A stretch of DNA of 64,000 nucleotides from Zantedeschia hybrid cultivar. Its lineage: Eukaryota; Streptophyta; Magnoliopsida; Alismatales; Araceae. The translations under genes were made by a program, and so were the position numbers. Position 1 is the stretch's first letter. Every line of letters begins with the position of its first letter. The notes under the pieces are model-generated. The model had not been told where the DNA came from, did not search any database, and saw only the letters and a program-made list of their open reading frames with translations. This document shows, piece after piece, positions 54,801-64,000 of the stretch. The DNA is taken from contig JARZZO010000004.1 of NCBI GenBank assembly GCA_030544215.1, positions 48,473,980-48,537,979 of the forward strand, in the 5' to 3' direction.

Positions 54801-57800
54801 TTTTTAGAATCCTAGGGGAAGAAGAGTTCTCTCTTAAACTCCCCAAATCTGGAAGGCAAATCATCTCAGCACTTAAGGCACGACACTGCATTGACAAGGG
54901 TTGTACTGCTTACCTAGTCAGTGTAGTTTCTATCCCAAAAGAAAAGAAAGCCCTCTCTATCTCTGATATTGATGCAGTTAGAGAATATCCGGATGTTTTT
55001 CCTGATGAATTACCAGGCCTTCCTCCAGTGAGGGAGATCGAATTCTCAATTGAGCTTCTCCCAGGCACAATACCCATTTCTAAGGTTCCCTATTGTATGG
55101 AACCTGCTGAGTTGGCAAAATTAAAGAAGCAGCTTTAAGAACTATTAGACAAGGGATTTATTCGCCCTAGTGTGTCTCCATGGGGTGCTCCTGTTTTATT
55201 TGTTCGAAAGAAGGATGGATCTTTGTAGCTCTGTGTGGATTATCGGAAGCTGAATCAAGTTACTATCAAGAATCGGTATCTACTGCCGCGAATTGATGAT
55301 CTATTTGATCAATTACAAGCAGCCACTGTATTTTCAAAGATAGATCTTCGATCAGGATATCATCAGTTGAGGATTAAAGAAGAAGACATTCCCAAAACAG
55401 CTTTTCGAACCAGGTACGAGCACTATAAATTTCTAGTCATGCCTTTTAGTTTAACCAATGCCCCTGCAGCTTTTATGGATTTAATGAACCGGGTATTCAA
55501 ACCGTATTCGGATCATTTTGTAGTAGTATTTATAGATGATGTCCTAATATATTCTCCAACTGAGGAAGCACATAAGGAACACCTAAAGATTATTTTGGAA
55601 ACTCTCAGAACTCACAAACTATATGTCAAATTTAGCAAGTGTGAGTTCTGGTTACAACAAATTCAATTCCTTGGTCATATTATTTCGAAAGAAGGCGTAG
55701 TTGTTGATCCGGCCAAGATTCAAGCTGTACTTAGTTGGGAAGCACCCAAGACCCCAACTGAAGTTCGGAGTTTCCTGGGTTTAGCAGGATACTACCGACG
55801 CTTTATAGAAGGGTTTGCTACTCTAACAGCCCCTCTTACTAAACTAACCCGGAAAGGGGTAAAATTTTTGTGGACAGAAGAATGTGACAGGAGTTTCCAA
55901 GAGCTAAAGAAAAGATTAACTAGAACTCCAGTCCTTGCCCTGCCTAGTGGAATCGAAGGTTTTGTCATCTATACTGATGCCTCAAGACAAAGTATTAGTT
56001 GTGTGCTCATGCAGCATGGTAGGGTAATTGCTCATGCATCTCGCCAATTAAAGGATCATGAGCTAAATTATCCTACCCATGATCTTGAATTAGCAGCAGT
56101 AGTTCATGCACTCAAAATATGGAGGCATTATTTATATGGAGTTCAATTTCAAGTCTTTACAGACCGTCAGAACCTTAAATATATTTTCTCTCAAAAGGAG
56201 CTCAATTTTAGACAGAGGCGTTGGATAGAATTCTTAAAAGATTATGATTTTGAATTGAATTACCACCCAGGCAAGGTAAATATTGTAGCCGATGCTCTTA
56301 GTAGGAAGCGGTTGATGATGATCAGAGATTGGAAGATGATTGAGGAAGTTATTGCCTCCTTATCTCAGTTATCTATCAAATCTGCCATTGTGGAAAGGAT
56401 TTCTGAAGCTCAACATAATGATCCTAAGTTGAAAGAACTGACTGATAAGCCTAGATTTAAAGCAAATGATCGTAGGGTAATATATTTCCAAGACAGATTA
56501 TGTGTCCCAAAGGACCGAAAATTAAGAAAGGAACTTTTGACAGAAGCTCACAAATCAAAGTTCACTATTCATCCTGGCAGTACCAAGATGTTCCAAGATA
56601 TGAAACGTACTTTCTGGTGGCCAGGTATGAAGAAAGATATTGCTGATTTTGTTTCTAAATGCCTAGTTTGTCAACAGGTTAAGGCAGAACATCAAAGGCC
56701 CTTTGGACTTCTGCAAAAGATAGAAATTCCAAAGTGGAAATGGGAACATATCACTATGGACTTTGTCGTGGGTCTTCCCCGAACAACGCGAGGACATAAT
56801 GCCATATAGGTAATAGTAGATAGATTTACAAAATCTGTCCATTTCTTGTCAATTAAAATTTCACAATCAGTAGAAAGTTTGATCAAGTTGTACATAGACA
56901 ACATTATTTAGTTGCATGGGGTTCCCAAGTCAATTATCTCCGATAGAGATTCTAGATTTACCTCTAGAATATGGAAGAGTCTCCAGGAAACTTTAGGCAC
57001 TCAATTAAAATTCAGTATTGCCTTTCATCCTCAGACTGACGGCCAATCAGAAAGAACTATCCAGACACTAGAAAATATGCTTAAAGCATGTAGTCTGGAT
57101 TGTAAAGGAGATTGGTATAAAAACCTACCATTGGTTGAGTTTGCCTATAATAATAGCTTCCATGCCAGTATTAAAATGGCTCATTTTGAAGCTCTATATG
57201 GGAGACCTTGTAGATCACCTATATGTTGGGAAGAGTCCGGAGAGAGACAAATAATAGGTCCGGATATTATACAGGCCAGTACAGAGAACATCCAACTTAT
57301 CCGTCAAAGATTGATAGCTGCACAGAACCGACAAAAGAGTTATGCTAATCGGAGAAGAAAATATGTTTCTTTTGAAGTAGGAGATCATGTTTTCCTAAAG
57401 GTTTCCCCATCAAAAGGAATTGTCAGATTTGGAAAACGAAGTAAGCTGGCACCTCGCTATATTGGTCTTTTCGAAATTCTGCAGAAGATTGGAGACGCAG
57501 TATATCAATTAGTCTTACCACCTGCTCTAGAAGGAGTTCACAACATTTTCTATGTCTCTATACTCAAGAAATATCTTCATGATCCATCTCATGTCATAGA
57601 CTATGACGAGCTTCCGATCTAGCCAAATCTGAGCTATGAAGAACAGCCAATACAAATCCTAGACTTCAAGACAAAAGAGCTCAGAAACAAGACAATTCTT
57701 TTAGTGAAAGTTTTATGGAGGAACCAGTCAACAGAGGAAGCAACTTGGGAAACGGAAGAAGAAATGAGGAGAAAGTACCCACATCTTTTCGGTAAGATCC

Positions 57801-57817
57801 TCACCATAATCAAGTAA
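51828..57817 (+). pseudogene. gypsy-2 gag-pol, eight in-frame stops, split by a copia solo LTR
   Basis: If the solo LTR and one duplication are removed, one frame runs from ATG 51828 to TAA 57815 with no indel. Order: Gag (WIREIEKIFRAI; FRAKFFPQHIQDKMMQEF), CCHC knuckle CFGCGETGHIMRNC (54311), protease LFDTGATHFFIS (54520), RT with VFIDDVLIYSPTEE (55530), RNase H YTDASRQSISCVL, integrase with HHCC, DFVVGLPR, SDRDSRFTS and QTDGQSERT, then GDHVFLKVSP and a chromodomain-like tail. Premature stops: 53534 TAG, 53885 TAA, 54305 TGA, 55136 TAA, 55226 TAG, 56807 TAG, 56909 TAG and 57620 TAG. Catalytic residues are otherwise kept. Confidence 0.92.
51973..53523 (+). mobile_element. Copia solo LTR inside gypsy-2 gag
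   Basis: 1551 bp, TGTTAGTTTAGGTGGCC ... GAAAACCCAACA, with perfect 5-bp duplication CCAAC (51968-51972, 53524-53528). It belongs to the same broad family as the copia 3' LTR at 21768-23322, sharing GTGGCCT.CAAGCCAATC, TATTAATAAA and CTCATTGGAGAATGAG. A TATAAATA box is at 53464. Open frames on both strands in 52990-53470 are LTR artefacts. Insertion occurred after codon 48 of gag. Confidence 0.93.
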
Positions 57818-57858
57818 ATTATTCAGTTAGATTTAAAATTTGAGGACGAATTTTGTTT

Positions 57859-57871
57859 AAGGGGGAGAGGA
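57859..57871 (+). other. gypsy-2 polypurine tract
   Basis: AAGGGGGAGAGGA lies directly before the 3' LTR, 42 bases after the gag-pol stop. It follows the TTTGAGGACGAATTTTG motif characteristic of chromovirus 3' ends. Confidence 0.9.
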
Positions 57872-58413
57872 TGTAAGAACCTACAAGATTACGGTTACAT
57901 GCCAACATATACATAATTATAAAAAGGATATATTCGTAAATACCAAAAAAGTATAAACATAATTATGAAAAGTTTGAGGTTAATAATGTGATTGATGATT
58001 TTTAGAAGGTCTTAAGTATAATTTTCAAGGTCTCTAGAAGTGTCCTCAAATCACCAGAAAGAAGTTAAATTCAATGACAAACTACTAAGTGCGGGTATAA
58101 ATACAATTATAAAAAATATAAGGACTAAAATATAAAAGTACTAAAAGATACCACTAAAGGATAAAGGATACTGGTAAGATTTCTTAACCATCAAATGAAT
58201 TAACCCTAGTTAATCTAACCAAGTTTCTTGACCACCAAGTAACCTAACCCTTAAGTAACCCAACCCTAGTTAACCTAAACCCCCCAGTAACCCCCCTTTA
58301 ACCCTCCCCTCTCCTTCTATAAATAGGAGGGTGGTCCTCCCATTTCTCCCCATCCCATTCCCTTCCTTCCCACATTCCCCTCCTTCCTCCTTGACCACAT
58401 CCAAGAGAGTAAG

Positions 58414-58444
<31 letters not shown>

Positions 58445-59002
58445 GAGAGATTTTAGAGCGGGAGTGAGGGCTGTTCGCAGGATTCTTTACACGTGTAGGA
58501 AGGGGTTACTAATGTGTCCAAGAGAGCTCCTGGTTTAAAGGCAAGTATATGATTCTTTTTGCATGGTTATTTTCCTATTACGAATGGCATGTTTTTCAAA
58601 TATGTATTTTCCTACAAATTTAAGAAGATGCTACTAAGCCGTTATGCTACCGAAATAGGCCCCCAACCAAAATGCTACTAAGCCATTATGCTGTCGAAAT
58701 GAACCTCCAACCAAGATGATACTAAGCCATTATGCTGCCGAAATGAACACCCAACCTATGCCTAAATCCCCATTTTTATAAGTCTCTCATGTTAAAATCG
58801 AACATGCTACGGACAATGCCACCTTAGGAGTCCATACGTCCGAATCATACAAGCATCCGTGTGAGGCGGACATAATTAAAAGACGTAATCCGAGGCAAAC
58901 GGGTAAATCCTGGGTACGGTTCTCCCGGTCCAGGTGGGACGGGTGGGTCTCCCTGTTGCGCAGTGGAAGGGTCAGTGGGCATTTGCCTTACCACTGGCTG
59001 CA
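57872..59002 (+). repeat. gypsy-2 3' LTR, truncated by insertion
   Basis: It follows the 5' LTR from TGTAAGAACCTACAAG to CCACTGGCTGCA and then breaks off where LTR-A copy A4 begins. The remaining 0.7 kb of the LTR should reappear beyond the right window edge. Small differences include a longer AG run (58414-58450). Confidence 0.93.
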
Positions 59003-59249
59003 TGTAAGGACTGAGGTTTTCGGATCCGGTTTTCGGGGTCGGACCCTATAGTTCAGGCCCTGATGGACGACGCATTTTAGATTGTGCCACGTGGGTGCCA
59101 CGTGGGCTGGCTTTGGGCCGGGAGAGTACGGCTCCGTCGTATCATCTGAACGGCGTCCTCGATGGACGACGCCTTTCAGACTGCGACCCTGAGTTGTCAG
59201 TGTACGGCGCCAGTCTTGTCGTCTGAACGGCGTCTTGGATGGACGACGC
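59003..59249 (+). mobile_element. LTR of family A, copy A4, interrupted by Ogre-2
   Basis: Begins TGTAAGGACTGAGGTTTTCGG and keeps the CCACGTGGGCTGGCTTTGGG stretch and three GGCGTC...GACGACGCC hairpins. It ends where the Ogre-2 LTR starts. CCACGTGGGTG and its CCACGTGG neighbour form a short tandem duplication here. The rest lies past the window. Confidence 0.9.
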
Positions 59250-61048
59250 TGTAGACACCGATTTTGGACCACCCTTTTGGTCATAAATCCCCTCCATCAT
59301 CAGCCCATCATCATAAATCCCCTCATTTGAGCCATCTCAGCCCACTACCAGCTAGGCCCATTAACCAAATCCCGACTCTAGCCACCTTTTCCGTGGAATG
59401 CCAACCAGTCCGCCTTCCACCCCCTTCGAAGGCCACCCCTCGCCTTCCACCACCTTCGAAGGCCACCCCCCGCCTTCTACACCCTTGGAAGGCCAGCTAC
59501 CTTGCCTTCCACCCTTTTTCCACCTTTTCCACTTTTAGCCACCTTTTCGTGGAAGGCCAACCCCTTGCCTTCCACCGCCTTCGAAGGCCACCCCCCGCCT
59601 TCTACCCCCTTCGAAGGCCAGCTACCTTGCCTTCCACCTTTTTTCCACCTTTTCCACTTTTAGCCACCTTTTCGTGGAAGGCCAACCCCTTGCCTTCCAC
59701 CGCCTTCGAAGGCCACCCCCCGCCTTCTACCCCCTTCGAAGGCCAACCACCTTGCCGTCCACCTTTTGGCCACCTTTTTTCACCTTTTCGTAGAAGGCCA
59801 ACCCCTTGCCTTCCACCGCCTTCGAAGGCCACCCCCCGCCTTCTACCCCCTTCGAAGGCCAACCACCTTGCCGTCCACCTTTTGGCCACCTTTTTTTCAC
59901 CTTTTCGTAGAAGGCCAACCCCTTGCCTTCCACCGCCTTCGAAGGCCACCCCTTGCCTTCCACCTCCTTCGAAGGCCACCTCTCGCCTTCCACTCCCTTC
60001 GAAGGCCAGCCGGGTCGCCTTCCACCGCAAGAGTGGAAGGCATGTCACCTGGCCGTCCACTCCTTAACCACCTTTTTGACCCCGTCTTCCCCACGATCTC
60101 CTCTACTCTCCGCCCTCGTCCCCCATTACTCCGACCACTCCCCACTCCGGCGACTGCCGCGTCCACTACCTCCAACCCTTGACCACTCCCTATTGGTTGA
60201 AGGGTGATTTACGGGGATTTAGACCCCTATTTCCTCCTATTTTTTCCTTCATCTATTTAAACCCCCCAGGTTCCCTCGAGCAGAGAGGTTGGGGGGTTGG
60301 TTGAGGAGGAGGGGTTAAGAAGGAGTTTCTTCCTCGGAGCGGGTCAGCTTTGAGGAGTTGAGCGGGCAAAGAGTCAAAAGGCTGTTTCATGAGGAACGTC
60401 ACTCCAAATGGGCTTGTCTTCCTAACCCTCTTTTACTTTTTCACCTTTTTCACTTCATTGCATTTCCAATTTCCATCAATGCCGTAACATCCTCTCTCTT
60501 TCACTCTCTTTTACCGTCAACACATCATTTCACTCTTCACACACGAGCACTTATCTGCATGCATACATCCTAGGATGACTTAGCACATTTTACCCCCAGA
60601 GGTTCCAAACAAAAATCGGGAGGTGGGTGGCCATAACATATGGTCACCTTCCCTCCCAAACACCCATCCGGTGCGTTTCCCTCTAATTTTAGTTATTTTT
60701 TATGTTTGCATGAACGGATCCTACATGTCACAGTTCTAATTGGGTTATTGTCTTTTCTTTGTCTGTCTTTTCTTTTCAGGGGCTCTTACCAGATTCTGCG
60801 CGTGCACTACCGAGCTCTCCTCCTCTGGCCGGCCGGAGGAAGAGAAGGAGGAACCAGCATCTCCCGCACCCACAAAACGCGATCACATCCCCACCATCCT
60901 GCGGAGCACAGGGACCGTAAGGTAATGCTCCTGGCGATCACATCCTTTATTTCTAACCCCCTTTAAATCGCCACAGTGCTAAGACGAACGGAGAGGAACC
61001 CTCGCCCGAAGCCCGCAGCCGCGGCGGGGAACGTTCCGGGCGCCTACA
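59250..61048 (+). repeat. Ogre-2 5' LTR
   Basis: 1799 bp. Hairpin array GAAGGC/GCCTTC at 59395-60045, with groups separated by CACCTTTTTTCCACCTTTTCC-like blocks. A TCTATTTAAACCCC box at about 60251. The end has GGTAATGCTCCTGGCGATCA as in Ogre-1. Compared with Ogre-1, the array differs in unit number and the promoter leader is diverged. Confidence 0.93.
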
Positions 61049-61054
61049 GCCCTC

Positions 61055-61072
61055 TGGCGATCACGGTGGGAC
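61055..61072 (+). other. Ogre-2 primer binding site
   Basis: TGGCGATCACGGTGGGAC, six bases after the LTR, is identical in these 18 bases to that of Ogre-1 (25102). Such conservation between otherwise diverged leaders supports its role in priming. Confidence 0.65.
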
Positions 61073-61122
61073 ACTCTCTTGCTCGCCGCGCAGGTAAGAC
61101 AACTTAAAATACAAGAGTTCCT

Positions 61123-61410
61123 GTGGACGGCCAAGCACTTGGCCGCCCAGTGTCCTGAACGGCCAAGCGCTTGGCCGCCCAGACCGGACGGCCAAGTACC
61201 TGGCCGTCCAGTGGACCGGACGGCCAAGTGCCTGGCCGTCCAGCCCAGCCCGGACGGCCAAGCACCTGGTCGTCCAGAGCCCAGGACGGCCAAGCGTCTG
61301 GCCGTCCAGGCAGGACGGCCAACTGCCTGGCCGTCTAGCCCAGGCTGGACGGCCGACTGCCTGGCCGTCCAGGCTCTAGGACGGCGAGGTAGCCTGCCGT
61401 CCAGGCTCCG
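61123..61410. repeat. Leader hairpin array of Ogre-2
   Basis: About nine units of GGACGGCCAAG-N-CCTGGCCGTCC type, with spacers such as AGTGGACC and AGCCCAGCC. The arms match those of Ogre-1 (25187-25580) but the loops and spacers do not. The last unit, GGACGGCGAGGTAGCCTGCCGTCC, has an altered loop side but keeps GGACGGC/GCCGTCC. Confidence 0.9.
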
Positions 61411-61929
61411 ACTTTTCTGGCTTTCTGGTTTTTAAGTGTCCCTTTTTTATTTGTTGCGGATTCTAGTTTGCTTTTTTGTTTACCGTTCTCTTGTCTTTCT
61501 TTCCTTTTCTGTCTGCTAGATTGTGGGTTGGTTCAAGGGTGCTATCCGCAGGGGTTCTTAAGGAAGAGCCGGCATCACACTTCTAGTTACCTCTCCCACA
61601 GAGTTTGACTCTCCATCTGAGGATTCCCACTCAGGTGCGACTAGTCTTATTCTGTTGGGAACCTCCGTCAGTCTCCGCAAGCCAGGGATTCCCACTTGGC
61701 CGCCGAGCAGGTTGTACCTAAAACCACCCTGTAGGAACCTTGGGTTTATGTGAGAAATTAGTGAATTGTTTCAAAATCTAAAGACACTTAATTGGACTTT
61801 GGTGGAACAAGCTCTGGAAAAGTGAAGGGTCGTTAAGGGTTAAACTTGATTTGTTAGAAACCAACTTTCATAAAACATCGGCAAACATTTCAAGTGGAAC
61901 ATAAAATCATTTAGGGTCTGTGCTTCATA
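61411..61929 (+). other. Ogre-2 leader after the hairpin array
   Basis: Non-coding leader aligned with 25581-26111 of Ogre-1, for example GGAAGAGCCGGCATCACA near 61561, CGACTAGTCTTATTCTGTTG near 61636 and AAGGGTCGTTAAGGGTTAAA near 61823. T-rich stretch at 61430-61530 differs from Ogre-1. Confidence 0.7.
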
Positions 61930-64000
61930 ATGAACCGAATGTATGTCAATGCTGTGTATGATGACATGGACCAGTTCGGCAACAATGTTACACACAACCC
62001 TCTGTTCGAGATCGAAGAGGATCCACAACCAACATTTGTGGGCATGTTCCAAACACCTGGAGAGGAATTTAGGAGAAGGTGCTTGGATGAATCTTCTTCT
62101 TCAGAAAGTGACCCTATAATGTCCAACAGAACCCTCCGAAACCCAAGTGAGGATCCGGAACTTACTGCCGTGTTATCACGGTACACCCCTGATCAACTCA
62201 TCCGGTTGGCCTCTGGTGGCAAAACTCAAGATGCCACTTCTCGGGGAACTCACTTCCAAGGATCTCCCAACAGAGCTCAGACTCGCATCAATCAGCCAAC
62301 TCCTACTCCAGTTGCTCCACCTGTCATGCCGATTCCAGTCTCTCCAACTACACCTCCTCCCGAGCAGAAAGAATTCATTTACAAAAGTGAGGTTGAAACC
62401 TGTGTGCGTAAGTTCATGGCCGAGAAACTTACCCTGAAACAACCGCATTCTCTCTCGAGTTATTGCAAGCTCCCACCGGCCTACTTTCCACCAGGATTCA
62501 AAGCTCCCGAGTACAGGAAATATGATGGCACCTCTGACCCTCATGATCACCTGTCAAGTTTCCTCATGGATTCCCATCAATGGCTCTACGACAGAGTCCT
62601 CCTTGTCCATCTGTTCCAGAAATCCTTAGAAGGTGAGGCCTTAAGATGGTTTTCTTCCTTGCCCGCCACAGACCTAATCAATTTTGATATGGTCTCCGAA
62701 AAATTCATCACTCAGTTTAGTTATATGACAACCATGCCTCCCACCTTGTTTGATCTTGTGATGGAAAAGATGAAGCCTGAAGAGGAGTTCACGTATTTTG
62801 CCAATAGGTGGAGGGCAATGGCCTCTAGGGCAGAAGTGGAAATCCCCGAATCTCAAGCTATCACCATGCTGGTCAATAACGCTATCCCGCAGCTTCGGTC
62901 TATTCTCATGCTGAGCGAATTTCACACATTCGCACAACTTTATAATCGAGCTCGGGTAGTTCAATCTCAGATCTGGAGTTCCACTTTGCCATCCTTTTTT
63001 GAAAATCAGAACAGAAGTAAGAGGATTCCACCAATAGAGGGAGTGACAATCAATGAACAGGTGAGTGCCTTGGGGCAGCTCTTTAGGTCACCCAGTCCTA
63101 TGTCCAGATCAGATAACCAATCCAATCAGAAACCATATTCAGCAGTTCCCTCTTTCTCCAGTGCCAAGATCAATTGGGGGCACATGAAAGAGGCTGCTGA
63201 AACCTTGGAAGTCAAGGGCCCTCCGCCCTCTTATCAGGTGACCCAAGATCTATCTAGCTCTCTAGAAAGGGTGAGCACCCTTGTCAAAAATTTGGAACCA
63301 AATGTCAATCATAGAGGACAGCACTGGGAGTATGAAGAGGTTGGGATATGGCGTGAGTGCCCTACTAGGACGACCAAACCTAGAGAGCCGTTGCAAGGAG
63401 TCTCCACTATCATCCAAGACAAACATTTGGTCTTGATACGACCTAGGGAACAACCAACAGCCATCAACCCAGTTACTCTGGTCCAAGTTCCTTCAATTTC
63501 AATCAGAGAACCTCCTCCATCCATCTTGTGTCCAACACCAAAGCCAAGTCCAGTAACCCAATTCTGCCTAATAAATTCACCACCAGTTCAACCACTAAAG
63601 TCAGATCAGGTAGTGGACCCCAGTCCAATTGGTGTTACATTGAGAAATCGCATCATTCCCCCAACAAGTCAACCATTGGACTCTCAAGAGGATTCAGATC
63701 TGTCTAAAAGGATTATTCAATCCAAGTATGACATCCTACAGCATCTAGGGAAAACTCCCACCAAGATGTCAGTCCTAGAGTTGATTAGGAGATCTCCTAC
63801 ACAAAGGGAGACATTGTTCAAGTTCCTCCAGCGCATTACACTCAAAGAAGATCTTCCTATCAGGGGGGTCACCAATGCCATTCTCTCAGTCACCCAGACA
63901 CCTACCATGTCCTTCACAGATAAGAGTCTAGCTCCCCCTGAATGTCAATCCCTTCCCTCATGCTTGACCCCAACACTCAAGGGTCACTCATTGGACTCCA
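61930..64000 (+). CDS. gag: Ogre-2 fused gag-protease frame, open to the window edge
   Basis: The start MNRMYVNAVYDDMDQ is shared with Ogre-1 gag. The frame stays open for 690 codons to the last base. The Gag core is kept (KYDGTSDPHDHLSSFLMD, LEGEALRWFSSLP, FDLVMEKMKPEEEFTYFANR). After YSAVPSFSSA it jumps directly to KINWGHMKEAAETLE. The roughly 95-codon Ogre-1 stretch holding the gag stop, the frame change and the CPYH..GH..C zinc motif is therefore missing. The frame then follows the protease linker (LRNRIIPPTSQPLDSQE; VLELIRRSPTQRETLF; GVTNAILSVTQTP) and ends just before the protease active site. Good coding state implies a young element or relative. Confidence 0.9.
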   Translation, partial: MNRMYVNAVYDDMDQFGNNVTHNPLFEIEEDPQPTFVGMFQTPGEEFRRRCLDESSSSESDPIMSNRTLRNPSEDPELTAVLSRYTPDQLIRLASGGKTQDATSRGTHFQGSPNRAQTRINQPTPTPVAPPVMPIPVSPTTPPPEQKEFIYKSEVETCVRKFMAEKLTLKQPHSLSSYCKLPPAYFPPGFKAPEYRKYDGTSDPHDHLSSFLMDSHQWLYDRVLLVHLFQKSLEGEALRWFSSLPATDLINFDMVSEKFITQFSYMTTMPPTLFDLVMEKMKPEEEFTYFANRWRAMASRAEVEIPESQAITMLVNNAIPQLRSILMLSEFHTFAQLYNRARVVQSQIWSSTLPSFFENQNRSKRIPPIEGVTINEQVSALGQLFRSPSPMSRSDNQSNQKPYSAVPSFSSAKINWGHMKEAAETLEVKGPPPSYQVTQDLSSSLERVSTLVKNLEPNVNHRGQHWEYEEVGIWRECPTRTTKPREPLQGVSTIIQDKHLVLIRPREQPTAINPVTLVQVPSISIREPPPSILCPTPKPSPVTQFCLINSPPVQPLKSDQVVDPSPIGVTLRNRIIPPTSQPLDSQEDSDLSKRIIQSKYDILQHLGKTPTKMSVLELIRRSPTQRETLFKFLQRITLKEDLPIRGVTNAILSVTQTPTMSFTDKSLAPPECQSLPSCLTPTLKGHSLDS

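Larger units (their letters stand above)
49851..59002 (+). mobile_element. gypsy-2: Tekay/Del-like chromovirus, coding capacity lost by stops only
   Basis: 5' LTR 49851-51702, primer site for initiator tRNA-Met (51708-51719), gag-pol 51828-57817, polypurine tract 57859-57871 and 3' LTR from 57872, which is cut at 59002 by an LTR-A insertion. The termini TGTAAG...GTCGTTACA, one long gag-pol frame and the EEATWETEEEMRRKYPHLF tail suit the Tekay/Del chromovirus lineage. A copia solo LTR sits in gag. The left flank of five bases is AAATC. The right end is outside the window. Confidence 0.92.
59250..64000 (+). mobile_element. Ogre-2: second Tat/Ogre element, continues past the window
   Basis: LTR 59250-61048 (TGTAGACACCGATTTTGG ... 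GCGCCTACA), primer site 61055-61072, leader hairpin array 61123-61410 and a fused gag-pro frame from 61930 to the edge. It is clearly related to Ogre-1 but diverged in the LTR and strongly in the leader array. The five bases before the LTR are GACGC. No inactivating lesion is seen within the window. Confidence 0.93.

Overview
This is nuclear DNA of a flowering plant: one spliced host gene beside a deep nest of transposable elements. There are no bacterial operons, ribosome binding sites, rRNA genes, convincing tRNA genes or CRISPR arrays. The GC-rich first exon of the host gene hints at a monocot, but that is weak evidence and I do not name a species.

Layout. 1-9.6 kb holds a minus-strand NIPA-type magnesium transporter gene (six exons seen, last exon not found), a decayed RTE-type LINE split by a non-autonomous hAT element, and AT-rich sequence I cannot assign. 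From about 11 kb to the right edge, nearly everything can be read as insertions into one old minus-strand Ty3/gypsy chromovirus-like element ('gypsy-1'). Its pieces lie at 11048-12056, 20189-20429, 43572-43843 and 49589-49850, and the right-hand part is off the window. Insertions into it are: (a) a plus-strand L1-type LINE (12057-20188), itself hit by three related MITEs, a TRIM and a Harbinger-like element carrying foreign sequence and a solo LTR; (b) an 'LTR-A' copy (20430) and a minus-strand copia element, the copia in turn split by a 19-kb Tat/Ogre element ('Ogre-1', 23511-42595, 5-bp target duplication AGAAT); (c) a solo LTR (43844-49583) containing two further solo LTRs; (d) a second chromovirus ('gypsy-2', from 49851) whose gag is split by a copia solo LTR and whose 3' LTR is split by an LTR-A copy, itself split by a second Tat/Ogre element ('Ogre-2', 59250 to the window end).

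How the parts work together. Ogre-1 carries gag, protease with G-patch, RT, RNase H, a second RNase H and integrase on the plus strand. Downstream, on the opposite strand, it has two spliced genes of the plant mobile domain (PMD) type: a 2-exon gene of 437 codons and a 7-exon gene of 772 codons with a C-terminal coiled coil. All their introns are phase 0 with GT-AG ends. The most unusual signal is a set of arrays of short hairpins (GGACGGCCA/TGGCCGTCC, GAAGGC/GCCTTC, GACGGCGG/CCGCCGTC). They recur in the LTRs, leaders, an intron and the antisense spacer, with both stem arms changing together. Related GCGTC/GACGC inverted repeats occur in otherwise different solo LTRs.

All calls come from reading the sequence by eye; no alignment or database search was run.
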